Shown here piece by piece: positions 26,361 through 33,963 of a DNA stretch of 64,000 bases. Source of the DNA: Burkholderiales bacterium Ga0077543. GTDB taxonomy: Bacteria > Pseudomonadota > Gammaproteobacteria > Burkholderiales > Burkholderiaceae_C. A model generated the notes under the pieces. The model was not told the origin of the DNA. It saw only the letters and a program-made list of their open reading frames with translations, and made no database searches. The stretch lies in assembly GCA_001464055.1 (NCBI GenBank), contig LNET01000026.1, positions 1 through 64,000 on the forward strand, given 5' to 3'. Made by a program: the position numbers and the translations under genes. How positions within the stretch are numbered: position 1 is the first letter of the stretch; each line of letters opens with the position of its first letter.

Positions 26361-28486
26361 GCGGCGTCCACCACGCAGCGGAAACCCAGCATGCCAGAGC
26401 GGTCCTTGCAGGGCGCCATCAGCAGGACCTTGCCATGCTGGTCCAGCCGGTAGGCCTGCGGAAAGTACCAGTGCGAGGTCTGGGGCTGGTAGCGGCTGCC
26501 ACCGCGCAGCACTGCAGCGCGGGTGTGGCTGTCGTGGAATTCGTCGGTCCACTGCCAGACATTGCCCACGAGGTCGACGACGCCGAAGGGGCTGGCACCC
26601 AGCGGGTACGCATCGACGTCGGCCGGCGGCGGCAGGCTTCGCCCGGTGTGCGGCTCGGGTACCGCGGCAGCGTCCCAGCGGTCGCCCCAGGGATAGAGAC
26701 GGCCGTCGCTGCCCTGGGCCGCGTACTGCCACTCCCATTCGCGCGGCAGGCGCTTGCCGGCCCATGCCGCGTAGGCCCGGGCGTCTTCCAGCGCAACCCA
26801 TGTCACCGGCTTGTTCTCCCAGCCCGGCAAGGGAGCGCCGCCCTGCCAGTGGCGCAGGAAGTTGTGGGCATCTGCAGGGCGGTAGCCGCTGCCGTCGACG
26901 AAGGCCTTGAACTGGGCGTTGGTCACGGGCGTGCGGTCGATGAAGTAGCGCCTCATGGCCATGCGTTGGCGGTGGCCGCGGCGTGGACTGTCCTCCCAGG
27001 GATATTGCACGTCCAGGCCGGCCCAGGTCTGGCCTTCGATCTCGACCCCGCAGACGACGAAGTCGAAGTCGCCGGCCGGAATCTCGACCATGCCTTGCGG
27101 TGGCTCGGACCGTGCCGCCGTGGCCGCCACTGGCACCATCTGCTGCGGCAGCGGCTGCCAGCCTGCAGACAGGGACTGCAAGGGCACGGTGGCCCAGGCC
27201 TGCATGCGCGCCAGGAACTCGGCCAGGCCCGCGGTGTCCGCAGCCGCATCTGCAGCCAAGGCCAGCAACGCGCCGAAGCCACGCGGCTCCAGGGCTGCGC
27301 TGAACACGGCCTGGCCGCCGGCGAGCCTGGGCAGGACTTCCTGGCCATGCCACAGGTCGAAGTAGCGCGTGCCTTCGGTGTGGGGCACGGCGATCTGCTC
27401 GCCCTGGACACTGCATTCGTTGCGGTTGACCAGGGTCCACAGGGTGCGGTCGGCACCGGGGAAGCGGCTGGCGAACACACCGGCCTGCAGCGTGGCGGCA
27501 TAAGGCCGCCAGTCAGCGCTGACGAGCAGCGGCGCACAGAAGCGGAACACCGCCGCCACCCGCCGCAGGGTTTCGGCATCACGGGGCGTCAGGCCGTTCC
27601 AGATGCCCCAGACGTTTTCCCAGGCGTTGTAGCCCACGCCATTGAAGAAACAGTACTGCAGATCGTTGTTGCGGTCGCGGCTCCAGCGGTTCTCGACATT
27701 GATCATGTGGCGCGGTTCCAGCCACTTGAACTTGGCGACCACGGGCACGACGTCGGGCGGCACCTTCTTGCCCCAGCTCTGCACGTTCCAGATCAGCTGT
27801 TCCTCGCAAGAGATGGTGCTTTCGGGCTGCAGCACCACGGCCCGGCCGCGCTCGAGGCAGGCGTCGAAGAATGCGCGCGGCACGCCGTTGTAGGTGTCGC
27901 CGTTGATGCCGTCGGCGCCCACCGCCTGCACGATGTCGGCGATGGCGTCCCAGTCCTTCTGCGGGTGCTCGCGCGTGCCGTGGTCCCAGGGCTTGGTCGG
28001 CAGGAAGACCTTCACGCCGCGGCGGTGGAAGTCGTCCACGGCCTGCTTCAAGCCGGCCAGGCCGCCCGGCAGGTCGTGGGCCAGGTCGGTCTGGTTGCGG
28101 TCGTCGATGCCGATGTTCGGATAGACGTACCAGATCAGGACGCTGTCCAGGCCGCCGAAGCGGGCCTCGAGGTCGTCGAGGTAGCGGTCGACGGTGTAGC
28201 TGGCGGTCACCGGGTCGTAGAAGAACCGGTCCTCGACCATCATCTGCGCATGCACGAAGTTGCGCTGCGCCCACTGCAGTTCGGGCCGGCGGTAGTTGGC
28301 GTCGTCGTAGCCGATGCGCACCAGGTGTTCCCGCCGCCAGTCCAGCAGGTCGCGCACCCAGTCCTCGGCGGTGCCGTTGACGTCCATCTTCCAGTGGCCG
28401 ATTTCGGCAAAGGGCCAGCCTGGCGCCTTGCCCGGCGTGGGCAGGTAGCGCTGGGTCGTGACGTGCGAGAACTTGAATTCGGCCAT
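26357..28486 (-). CDS. Fusion of a TIM-barrel glycosidase-like domain and an FGE-sulfatase domain
   Basis: A 709-residue two-domain protein. Residues about 1-410 look like a TIM-barrel glycoside hydrolase, with Asp197 in GINGDTYNG and Glu222 in LQPESTIS as possible catalytic acids and a small beta domain at its end. Residues about 464-709 are an FGE-sulfatase (SUMF1-like) fold, with FIDRTPVTNAQFKAFV, LPREWEWQYAAQG, YPWGD, VGNVWQWT and GFRCV. The Cys-x4-Cys copper site of true formylglycine-generating enzymes is missing. It is translationally coupled to GH127. No Shine-Dalgarno precedes the ATG; a short repeat lies there instead. Confidence 0.8.
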   Translation of the reverse strand: MAEFKFSHVTTQRYLPTPGKAPGWPFAEIGHWKMDVNGTAEDWVRDLLDWRREHLVRIGYDDANYRRPELQWAQRNFVHAQMMVEDRFFYDPVTASYTVDRYLDDLEARFGGLDSVLIWYVYPNIGIDDRNQTDLAHDLPGGLAGLKQAVDDFHRRGVKVFLPTKPWDHGTREHPQKDWDAIADIVQAVGADGINGDTYNGVPRAFFDACLERGRAVVLQPESTISCEEQLIWNVQSWGKKVPPDVVPVVAKFKWLEPRHMINVENRWSRDRNNDLQYCFFNGVGYNAWENVWGIWNGLTPRDAETLRRVAAVFRFCAPLLVSADWRPYAATLQAGVFASRFPGADRTLWTLVNRNECSVQGEQIAVPHTEGTRYFDLWHGQEVLPRLAGGQAVFSAALEPRGFGALLALAADAAADTAGLAEFLARMQAWATVPLQSLSAGWQPLPQQMVPVAATAARSEPPQGMVEIPAGDFDFVVCGVEIEGQTWAGLDVQYPWEDSPRRGHRQRMAMRRYFIDRTPVTNAQFKAFVDGSGYRPADAHNFLRHWQGGAPLPGWENKPVTWVALEDARAYAAWAGKRLPREWEWQYAAQGSDGRLYPWGDRWDAAAVPEPHTGRSLPPPADVDAYPLGASPFGVVDLVGNVWQWTDEFHDSHTRAAVLRGGSRYQPQTSHWYFPQAYRLDQHGKVLLMAPCKDRSGMLGFRCVVDAA

Positions 28487-28488
28487 GG

Positions 28489-28526
28489 GGCAGTGGGCAG
28501 AGTGGGCAGTGAGCAGTGAGCAGGCA
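28489..28526. repeat. Short direct repeats (GGGCAGT/GAGCAGT) before the fusion gene
   Basis: Five imperfect 7-base units lie between the sugar kinase and the fusion gene and replace the usual ribosome-binding site of the latter. This suggests slippage or loss of an older leader. Confidence 0.5.
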
Positions 28527-28536
28527 GGGGGAAGGC

Positions 28537-29421
28537 TCAGGCGGGCCCGGTGTTCAGGAAGGCCAGGACTTCGTCGTGACGGGGAATGCTGCTCTGCGCC
28601 CCGGCCCGGGTGCAGGCCAGGGCTGCGGCAGCACAGGCCAGGCGCAGCGCGGCGGACCAGTCATCCCCCCGGGCAAGGGCTGCGACGAACACACCGCAGA
28701 AGGTGTCGCCGGCCGCTGTCGTGTCGACGGCGTCCACAGCGAAGCCGGCTTGCACGAACTGGGCCTGCCCGCAGCGCGCGCGCGCGCCCCGGGCTCCGAG
28801 CGTGACGACCAGGTTCGGCACGGCCATGGCGGCCAGCGCTGCGTCGACGTCGCCGACGATGCCGCTCACGGCGGCCAATTCGCCTTCGTTGACGATCAGC
28901 ACGTCCAGCGCCGCAAGCAAGGTCGCCGGCAGGGGTGCCGCCGGAGCAGCGTTCAGCACCACGCAGAGGCCCGCAGCAGCCGCCGCCTGCGCGTAGGCGG
29001 TGACGGTGTCCAGCGGTGTCTCCAGCTGCAGCAGCAGATGGCTGACACCCGCCAACGGCGGCAGGTCCTGCGGGCGCAGGCAGGCGTTCGCCCCGGGCGC
29101 GACGGTGATGGCGTTCTCCGCGTCGTCGGACACGCAGATGAAGGCCGTGCCGGTGGGCGTGACGGCCTGGCGGCGCACATGCAGGCCGACGCCGGCTTCG
29201 CGCAGAGAGGCTTCCAGCGGCGCCGCGTAGGCGTCTTCACCCAGCGCCAGCAGCATCTGCGTGGCCACGCCGCCAGCCCGCGCACAGGCCAGTGCCTGGT
29301 TGGCTCCCTTGCCCCCCGGATAGGTGCGGAACTCGCGGCCGAGCACGGTTTCGCCGGGTGCAGGAATATGGGCGGCGCGCACCACGAAATCGAGGTTGGC
29401 AGAACCGGCGACCAGGATCAT
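28537..29421 (-). CDS. PfkB-family sugar kinase (ribokinase-like)
   Basis: A PfkB carbohydrate kinase of 294 residues from the ATG at 29421. A GTG at 29436 overlaps the upstream stop and would add five residues. Visible motifs are GSANLDFVVRA at the N-terminus, GGKGANQA (first PfkB signature) and DTTAAGDTFCG (second signature with the catalytic Asp). The pattern is that of ribokinase, so a pentose released by the neighbouring hydrolases is a likely substrate. It belongs to the minus-strand operon from the TonB receptor to GH127. Confidence 0.88.
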   Translation of the reverse strand: MILVAGSANLDFVVRAAHIPAPGETVLGREFRTYPGGKGANQALACARAGGVATQMLLALGEDAYAAPLEASLREAGVGLHVRRQAVTPTGTAFICVSDDAENAITVAPGANACLRPQDLPPLAGVSHLLLQLETPLDTVTAYAQAAAAAGLCVVLNAAPAAPLPATLLAALDVLIVNEGELAAVSGIVGDVDAALAAMAVPNLVVTLGARGARARCGQAQFVQAGFAVDAVDTTAAGDTFCGVFVAALARGDDWSAALRLACAAAALACTRAGAQSSIPRHDEVLAFLNTGPA

Positions 29422-29432
29422 GGCGGTCTTCT

Positions 29433-30734
29433 TCACTCCAGCGCTTGGTAGACGAGATTCTGGAACTTCACGCCGGGCTTGGGCAGTTCGCCGGGCAGGT
29501 CGTCCTGGGGCAGATGCTGCATCAGCAGGATGGCGATCAGCTGCTCCTGCGGGTCGACGGTGAAATAGGTGCTGGCCGCACCCGACCAGCCGTAGGCCCC
29601 GGCAGACGCCAGCCGGCCGCGCCGCGCCGGGTCGACCACGACCGACACCCCCAGGCCGAAGCCTTCGCCCGCTGCCAGACCGGCCACCGGGTCCAGATGC
29701 GCCAGCTGGTTGAGCTGCATCAGGGCCACGGTCTTGCGGCCCAGCAGGCGTCGGCCCGCGAGCTCGCCGCCGGCCAGCAGCATGCGGGCGAAGCGCAGGT
29801 AGTCGTCTGCGGTCGAATACAGGCCGCCGGCACCGCTGGGGTAAAGGTTCAGGGCCAGGCCTGGTGTCAGCGACGACGGGCCCGGCGCCTGCACCAGGCG
29901 GCCCCCCGGGCCCAGCGCGCTGAGCTCGGCAATGCGGTGGCGCTGCGCTGGCGGCACCGCGAAGGCCGTGTCCTTCATACCCAGCGGCGTGAAGATGCGG
30001 GCTTGCAGGAATCGACCGAAGTCCTCGCCCGCAACGACCTCCACCACCCGGCCCAGCACTTCGGTGTTGACGCCGTCGTAGGCGAAGCGGGTGCCCGGGT
30101 CGGCCGCCAGCGGCACGCTGGCCACGCGCCGGGCGAAGTCCTGCAGGCTGGCCGCGTCCGAAGGTGCGGCCGCTTCCAGCAGCGCGTGGGCCGGGTCGGC
30201 GCCGCGCGTGGCGAAGCCGGCGGTGTGCGTCAGCAGGTGGCGCAGCGTCAAGGGCCGGGCCGGCGCCCGCCCGGCAGGGCCGCCGGCAAGACCCGGGCTG
30301 CCGCCGGCCCAGACCTGCTGGCCCGCGAATTCCGGCAAGTGCTGCGCGAGCGGGTCGTCCAGGCTCACACGGCCTTCTTCGAGCAGCATCAGCAGGGCCA
30401 CCGAGGCGATGGGCTTGCTCATCGAATAGATGCGGAAGATGGCGTCGAGGGGCATCGGCGCCTGGCGCACCAGGTCGCGGTGGCCGTAGGCCTGGCGCAA
30501 GACCACGCGGCCCCGGTGCGCCACCAGCGCCACGGCACCCAGGTGCCCGCCAGGCTGCGTGCCGGCTTGCAGGAACCGACCCAGGCGCGCCAGGCGCTCG
30601 GCCGACACACCCCGGCCAGCGGCCCCGACCGTGCCGGCCAGCCCCAGCCCGAGTCCGAGCAACAGCGCGGTCGCGGCCGTGCGCCGGCGGACGAGGCCCA
30701 CCCCGGCCAGCACTCGGGTGCTTGGCGGGTTCAA
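29433..30734 (-). CDS. Exported serine hydrolase (class C beta-lactamase family)
   Basis: A 433-residue serine hydrolase of the beta-lactamase/esterase EstB type. The catalytic SxxK motif is SMSK, followed by the YxN-like YDGVN and a late GWSG segment. A basic, Leu-rich N-terminus (RRRTAATALLLGLGLGLAG) is a signal peptide, so it acts in the periplasm or outer membrane. The start at 30734 is TTG; GTG codons at 30713 or 30701 are possible. It begins 8 bp after the TonB receptor stop and may remove acyl groups from the imported glycan. Confidence 0.83.
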   Translation of the reverse strand: MNPPSTRVLAGVGLVRRRTAATALLLGLGLGLAGTVGAAGRGVSAERLARLGRFLQAGTQPGGHLGAVALVAHRGRVVLRQAYGHRDLVRQAPMPLDAIFRIYSMSKPIASVALLMLLEEGRVSLDDPLAQHLPEFAGQQVWAGGSPGLAGGPAGRAPARPLTLRHLLTHTAGFATRGADPAHALLEAAAPSDAASLQDFARRVASVPLAADPGTRFAYDGVNTEVLGRVVEVVAGEDFGRFLQARIFTPLGMKDTAFAVPPAQRHRIAELSALGPGGRLVQAPGPSSLTPGLALNLYPSGAGGLYSTADDYLRFARMLLAGGELAGRRLLGRKTVALMQLNQLAHLDPVAGLAAGEGFGLGVSVVVDPARRGRLASAGAYGWSGAASTYFTVDPQEQLIAILLMQHLPQDDLPGELPKPGVKFQNLVYQALE

Positions 30735-30742
30735 GATCCCGG

Positions 30743-32899
30743 TCAGAACGTCAGCGTGTGCGTCAGCGACACCACGCGTCCGCGGCCCGACCAGAAGTTG
30801 CGGAAGCCCACCACCTGGGACCAGCTGAGCACGTAGAACTTGTCGGTCAGGTTCTCCACACCCAGGGTGGTCTTGCCGCGCTGGCCCCAGTCGTAGTTGG
30901 CGCTCAGGTCGAACAGGGTGTAGCCCGAGGTACGTTCGGCAGCACTGGTGCCCTGGTTCAGCGTACGCGAGTAGAGCTTGGTGGCACCGAGCTGCACGTC
31001 GGCATTCGGCATGAACTTCCAGGTGGCCGACAGGCCCAGCTTGTCGGGGTTGATGTCGAGAACGCCCAGCTCACGCGTCAGCGGGCCGCCGGCCGTGAAC
31101 CAGGTTTTGCCTTCGGTGTGCGAATACAGCGCATTGAGCTTCAGGTCACGGTTCACCCTCAGTTCGCCGCTGAGTTCATAGCCTTCGATGTTGACGGGCT
31201 GGCGGTTGAGCACGAAGTCGTTGGTCACCGGGTCGACCGACAGCGACTGGCCCAGGGTCGACTTCGACCGGTAGTAGGAACCGCCCAGCGAGCCCATCGC
31301 ACCGCGCCAGTTGAACCCGATCTCGTTGTTCTTCACGACCACGGCCTGCAGGTCCAGGATGCCCTGCACCGATTGCCCGGGGAAGTTGATGTTGCGCAGC
31401 GGGATGCCCACGTTGGGCAAGGTGAAGCCCTTGCCGGTGGACGCGAACACCGACCAGCCGGCCGGCAGGCGCAGCACCGCGCCGAAGTTGGGCAGGTCGG
31501 CGGTGTAGCTGAGTTCGCCCCCCTGCACGAACACGCGGTTGCGGAAGAAGGTGGTGGTGTAGTCGTCCACCTGCAGCTTGCCGTCTTCGCGACGGAAGCC
31601 GCCCGACAGTGTCAGCGGCCCGATGTCGTAGGACGCCTGCAGCCAGGGCGCCACGCTGCGGTACTTCATGGGCGGCACCCACAGGCGGTTGGTCAGCGCC
31701 AGCCACTGCGACGCGGTGTCCTGGGTCAGGTCGACGCCGCCCCGGAGTTCCAGGCCGGTGACACCGAACACGTCGGAGCGGGCATACGAATTGCGCAGGC
31801 CCTGCTTGCGCGAACGGATCTCCGACTGGTCGACCAGGGTGCCGAGCGGTGCGATCAGGGGATCCTGGCGGTCGCTGCCGTCCTCGGCCGGGTAGCGCAT
31901 GAACTGGTCGGCGTAGTAGGCGTCCAGCGTCAGAGTGCCGCCCCACAGGTTGTCGTGCCGGTAGGAACCGGTGACCTGTGAGAAGTCGTTGATCTCGGAC
32001 AGGGTACCGAACAGGCCAGGGCGCTCGGAAGTGTTCGTGGTGCCGGTGGCGCGGTCGCCGTCGACGAGACGGTAGTTGCCGTTGCCCTTGATCTTGAAGT
32101 TGGTCGCCGAGACCTGCACGCGCTGCTCGTTGTCACGGCCGAAGTTGAATCCGGCTTTCACGAAGACGTTGTCGGCCTGCGAGTCGGCCACCGAGCCGCT
32201 GGTGTTCAGGCCGATGCGCCGGCCGTTGCCGTCGTAGGTCATGCCGCGCTCCACGCGCGAGAGGGCAGCGAGGAAGTCCCAGCTGTCGCCCTTGTAGGCG
32301 TGGTTGATGCCGAGCTTCCAGCCGGCGCTGTCGTCCTCGAACTGCGAGCTGTAGCGTGCGGTCAGCGTGGTTTCGTGGCCGGGCTTGGTCGGCACCTTCG
32401 ACAGGTAGTTGATGATGCCGCCGGCGGCACCGATGCCCTCGGAGGCCGACGGCCCGTTGATGACCTCGATGCGGCCGATCAGGCCCATGTCGGTGAAGGT
32501 GGCGTTGCGCGTGCCTTCACGCAGCGGCGAGCCCTGGGGCACGCCGTCGAACAGGCGCAATGCGATGCGGCCGCGCAGGTTCTCGCCGGTGTTGCTCATC
32601 GCCTGAGATGCTTCGGCATAACCCGGCACCGTGCGCGCCAGCACGGCCGTGGCGTCTTCGGTGACGGCCAGGGTGTGCTGGATCTCTTCGCCGGAGATGA
32701 GGGTGATCGCGCCTGGAATCCTGTCCACCGCCTTCGGACTGCGCGTGCCGGTGACGACGATGCGCTGTTCCTGGGGCGCACTGGCTGCGGCTGCAGGCGC
32801 GGCGACCTGCTGCGCAGCGGCAGGCAGGGCCAGCATCGTTGCCAGGGCCAGGGCGATCGGGGTCGCCGTGAAGGGGGTGGCTGCCAGGGCTTGTCTCAT
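30743..32899 (-). CDS. TonB-dependent outer-membrane receptor
   Basis: A 718-residue TonB-dependent receptor. A signal peptide (about 1-30, ending PAAAQ) is followed by a TonB-box-like region (QRIVVTGTRS), a plug domain (about 50-170) and a 22-strand barrel that ends in Phe (HTLTF). The start at 32899 is chosen because GGAAAG lies 8 bases upstream; two earlier ATGs lack this. The plug resembles siderophore receptors, but the operon context (serine hydrolase, kinase, glycosidases) favours an oligosaccharide or glycoside ligand. No FecR/FecI pair is present. LysR lies just upstream. Confidence 0.9.
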   Translation of the reverse strand: MRQALAATPFTATPIALALATMLALPAAAQQVAAPAAAASAPQEQRIVVTGTRSPKAVDRIPGAITLISGEEIQHTLAVTEDATAVLARTVPGYAEASQAMSNTGENLRGRIALRLFDGVPQGSPLREGTRNATFTDMGLIGRIEVINGPSASEGIGAAGGIINYLSKVPTKPGHETTLTARYSSQFEDDSAGWKLGINHAYKGDSWDFLAALSRVERGMTYDGNGRRIGLNTSGSVADSQADNVFVKAGFNFGRDNEQRVQVSATNFKIKGNGNYRLVDGDRATGTTNTSERPGLFGTLSEINDFSQVTGSYRHDNLWGGTLTLDAYYADQFMRYPAEDGSDRQDPLIAPLGTLVDQSEIRSRKQGLRNSYARSDVFGVTGLELRGGVDLTQDTASQWLALTNRLWVPPMKYRSVAPWLQASYDIGPLTLSGGFRREDGKLQVDDYTTTFFRNRVFVQGGELSYTADLPNFGAVLRLPAGWSVFASTGKGFTLPNVGIPLRNINFPGQSVQGILDLQAVVVKNNEIGFNWRGAMGSLGGSYYRSKSTLGQSLSVDPVTNDFVLNRQPVNIEGYELSGELRVNRDLKLNALYSHTEGKTWFTAGGPLTRELGVLDINPDKLGLSATWKFMPNADVQLGATKLYSRTLNQGTSAAERTSGYTLFDLSANYDWGQRGKTTLGVENLTDKFYVLSWSQVVGFRNFWSGRGRVVSLTHTLTF

Positions 32900-33005
32900 G
32901 TTGTTGCTTTCCATCTGATGGGCGGTCTCGACGCCAGGCCTGCAGGCCTGGTTTTGCACGAGTCTGGTGCAGCCACCTTCGCCGGGAAAGCCCGTGCCGC
33001 TATGT

Positions 33006-33905
33006 TCAGGACGAAGCTTTTGTTGCTTGCGCCGACACCGCCAGCACCGCCTTGGCCTCGCGCAGAAAGACCGCCACCAGGCGGCTGCGGATGGTGGCCC
33101 GCGACCACACCACGCCGATGCGGCGGGGCTCGCTGGGCAGAGGCAGCGGCAGGCTGACCAGTTCCAGGCCCTCGGGCCAGGGACGCGCCCAGTCGGGCAC
33201 CAGGGAAACCCCCAGGCCGCGGTCGACCATCACCGCGATGGCGTTCAGTGCGTTCAGCTCGAAGCGCTCGTTGGGAACGATGCCGGCGCGCTGCAGGTAC
33301 TGCTCGGCCAGTCGGCCGCCCCACTGCGTGCGGTCGTAGCGGATCAGAGGTTCGCTGGCCAGCAGTTCGTGCGGGTCGCGTCCGGCCATCGCCCGTGGCG
33401 CCAGGACCACCAGCGGTTCTTCACGCAGCAGTTCCCAGCCGCAGGTCTTGGGCAGTTCGAAGGGCGCTTCCAGCACCACGGCGGCGTCGAGTTCGCCGCG
33501 CTCCACCGCCCGGTACAGGTCGGGCGAAAAGCCCGGCTGCACGTAGACCTGGATGCGTGGGTACAGGTCGACCAGCCGCGCCAGCACGTCGGGCAGGATG
33601 CCGGTGAGCTGGTTCGTGCCGGCGCCCAGGCGCAGTTCGCCGGCGGTGTTGTCGTCGTTGGCCACCGAGCGCAGGTCGGCCACGCCGCGCAGCAGTTCGC
33701 GGGCACGCTCCAGGATGCGGGCGCCGGGTTCGGTGACATGCACTGAACGCCCGGCCCGGGCGATCAGGGGCGCACCGATCTCGCGCTCCAGCGTGCGGAT
33801 CTGCTGGGCCACCGCCGCGGGCGTGATGTTCAGCAAACGTGCTGCGGCCGCCATCGACCCATGGTCGGCCACGGCCACGAATGACTTCAGGAACTGCGTC
33901 TCCAA
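33006..33905 (-). CDS. LysR-family transcriptional regulator
   Basis: A 299-residue LysR regulator with an N-terminal winged helix (FLKSFVAVADHGSMAAAARLLNITPAAVAQQIRTLE) and a periplasmic-binding-protein-like effector domain. The start codon is TTG, supported by a GGAGG five bases upstream and by the METQFLKSF-type N-terminus usual for this subgroup. It is transcribed in the same direction as the TonB receptor and the symporter, between them, so it probably regulates one or both. Confidence 0.9.
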   Translation of the reverse strand: METQFLKSFVAVADHGSMAAAARLLNITPAAVAQQIRTLEREIGAPLIARAGRSVHVTEPGARILERARELLRGVADLRSVANDDNTAGELRLGAGTNQLTGILPDVLARLVDLYPRIQVYVQPGFSPDLYRAVERGELDAAVVLEAPFELPKTCGWELLREEPLVVLAPRAMAGRDPHELLASEPLIRYDRTQWGGRLAEQYLQRAGIVPNERFELNALNAIAVMVDRGLGVSLVPDWARPWPEGLELVSLPLPLPSEPRRIGVVWSRATIRSRLVAVFLREAKAVLAVSAQATKASS

Positions 33906-33963
33906 GCGGCCCTCCAGGCAAGCCCGGCAGGCTAACCCAGCGACGCAGCCCGGGGCATCGGGA

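Noticed and set aside
28489-28526. CRISPR-like or regulatory repeat array
   Set aside because: Units are only about 7 bases, imperfect and without spacers; simple slippage explains them.
30743-32899. Siderophore receptor with iron-dependent control
   Set aside because: The receptor type alone would allow it, but no Fur-like box or siderophore gene is seen nearby, and the operon encodes sugar enzymes.
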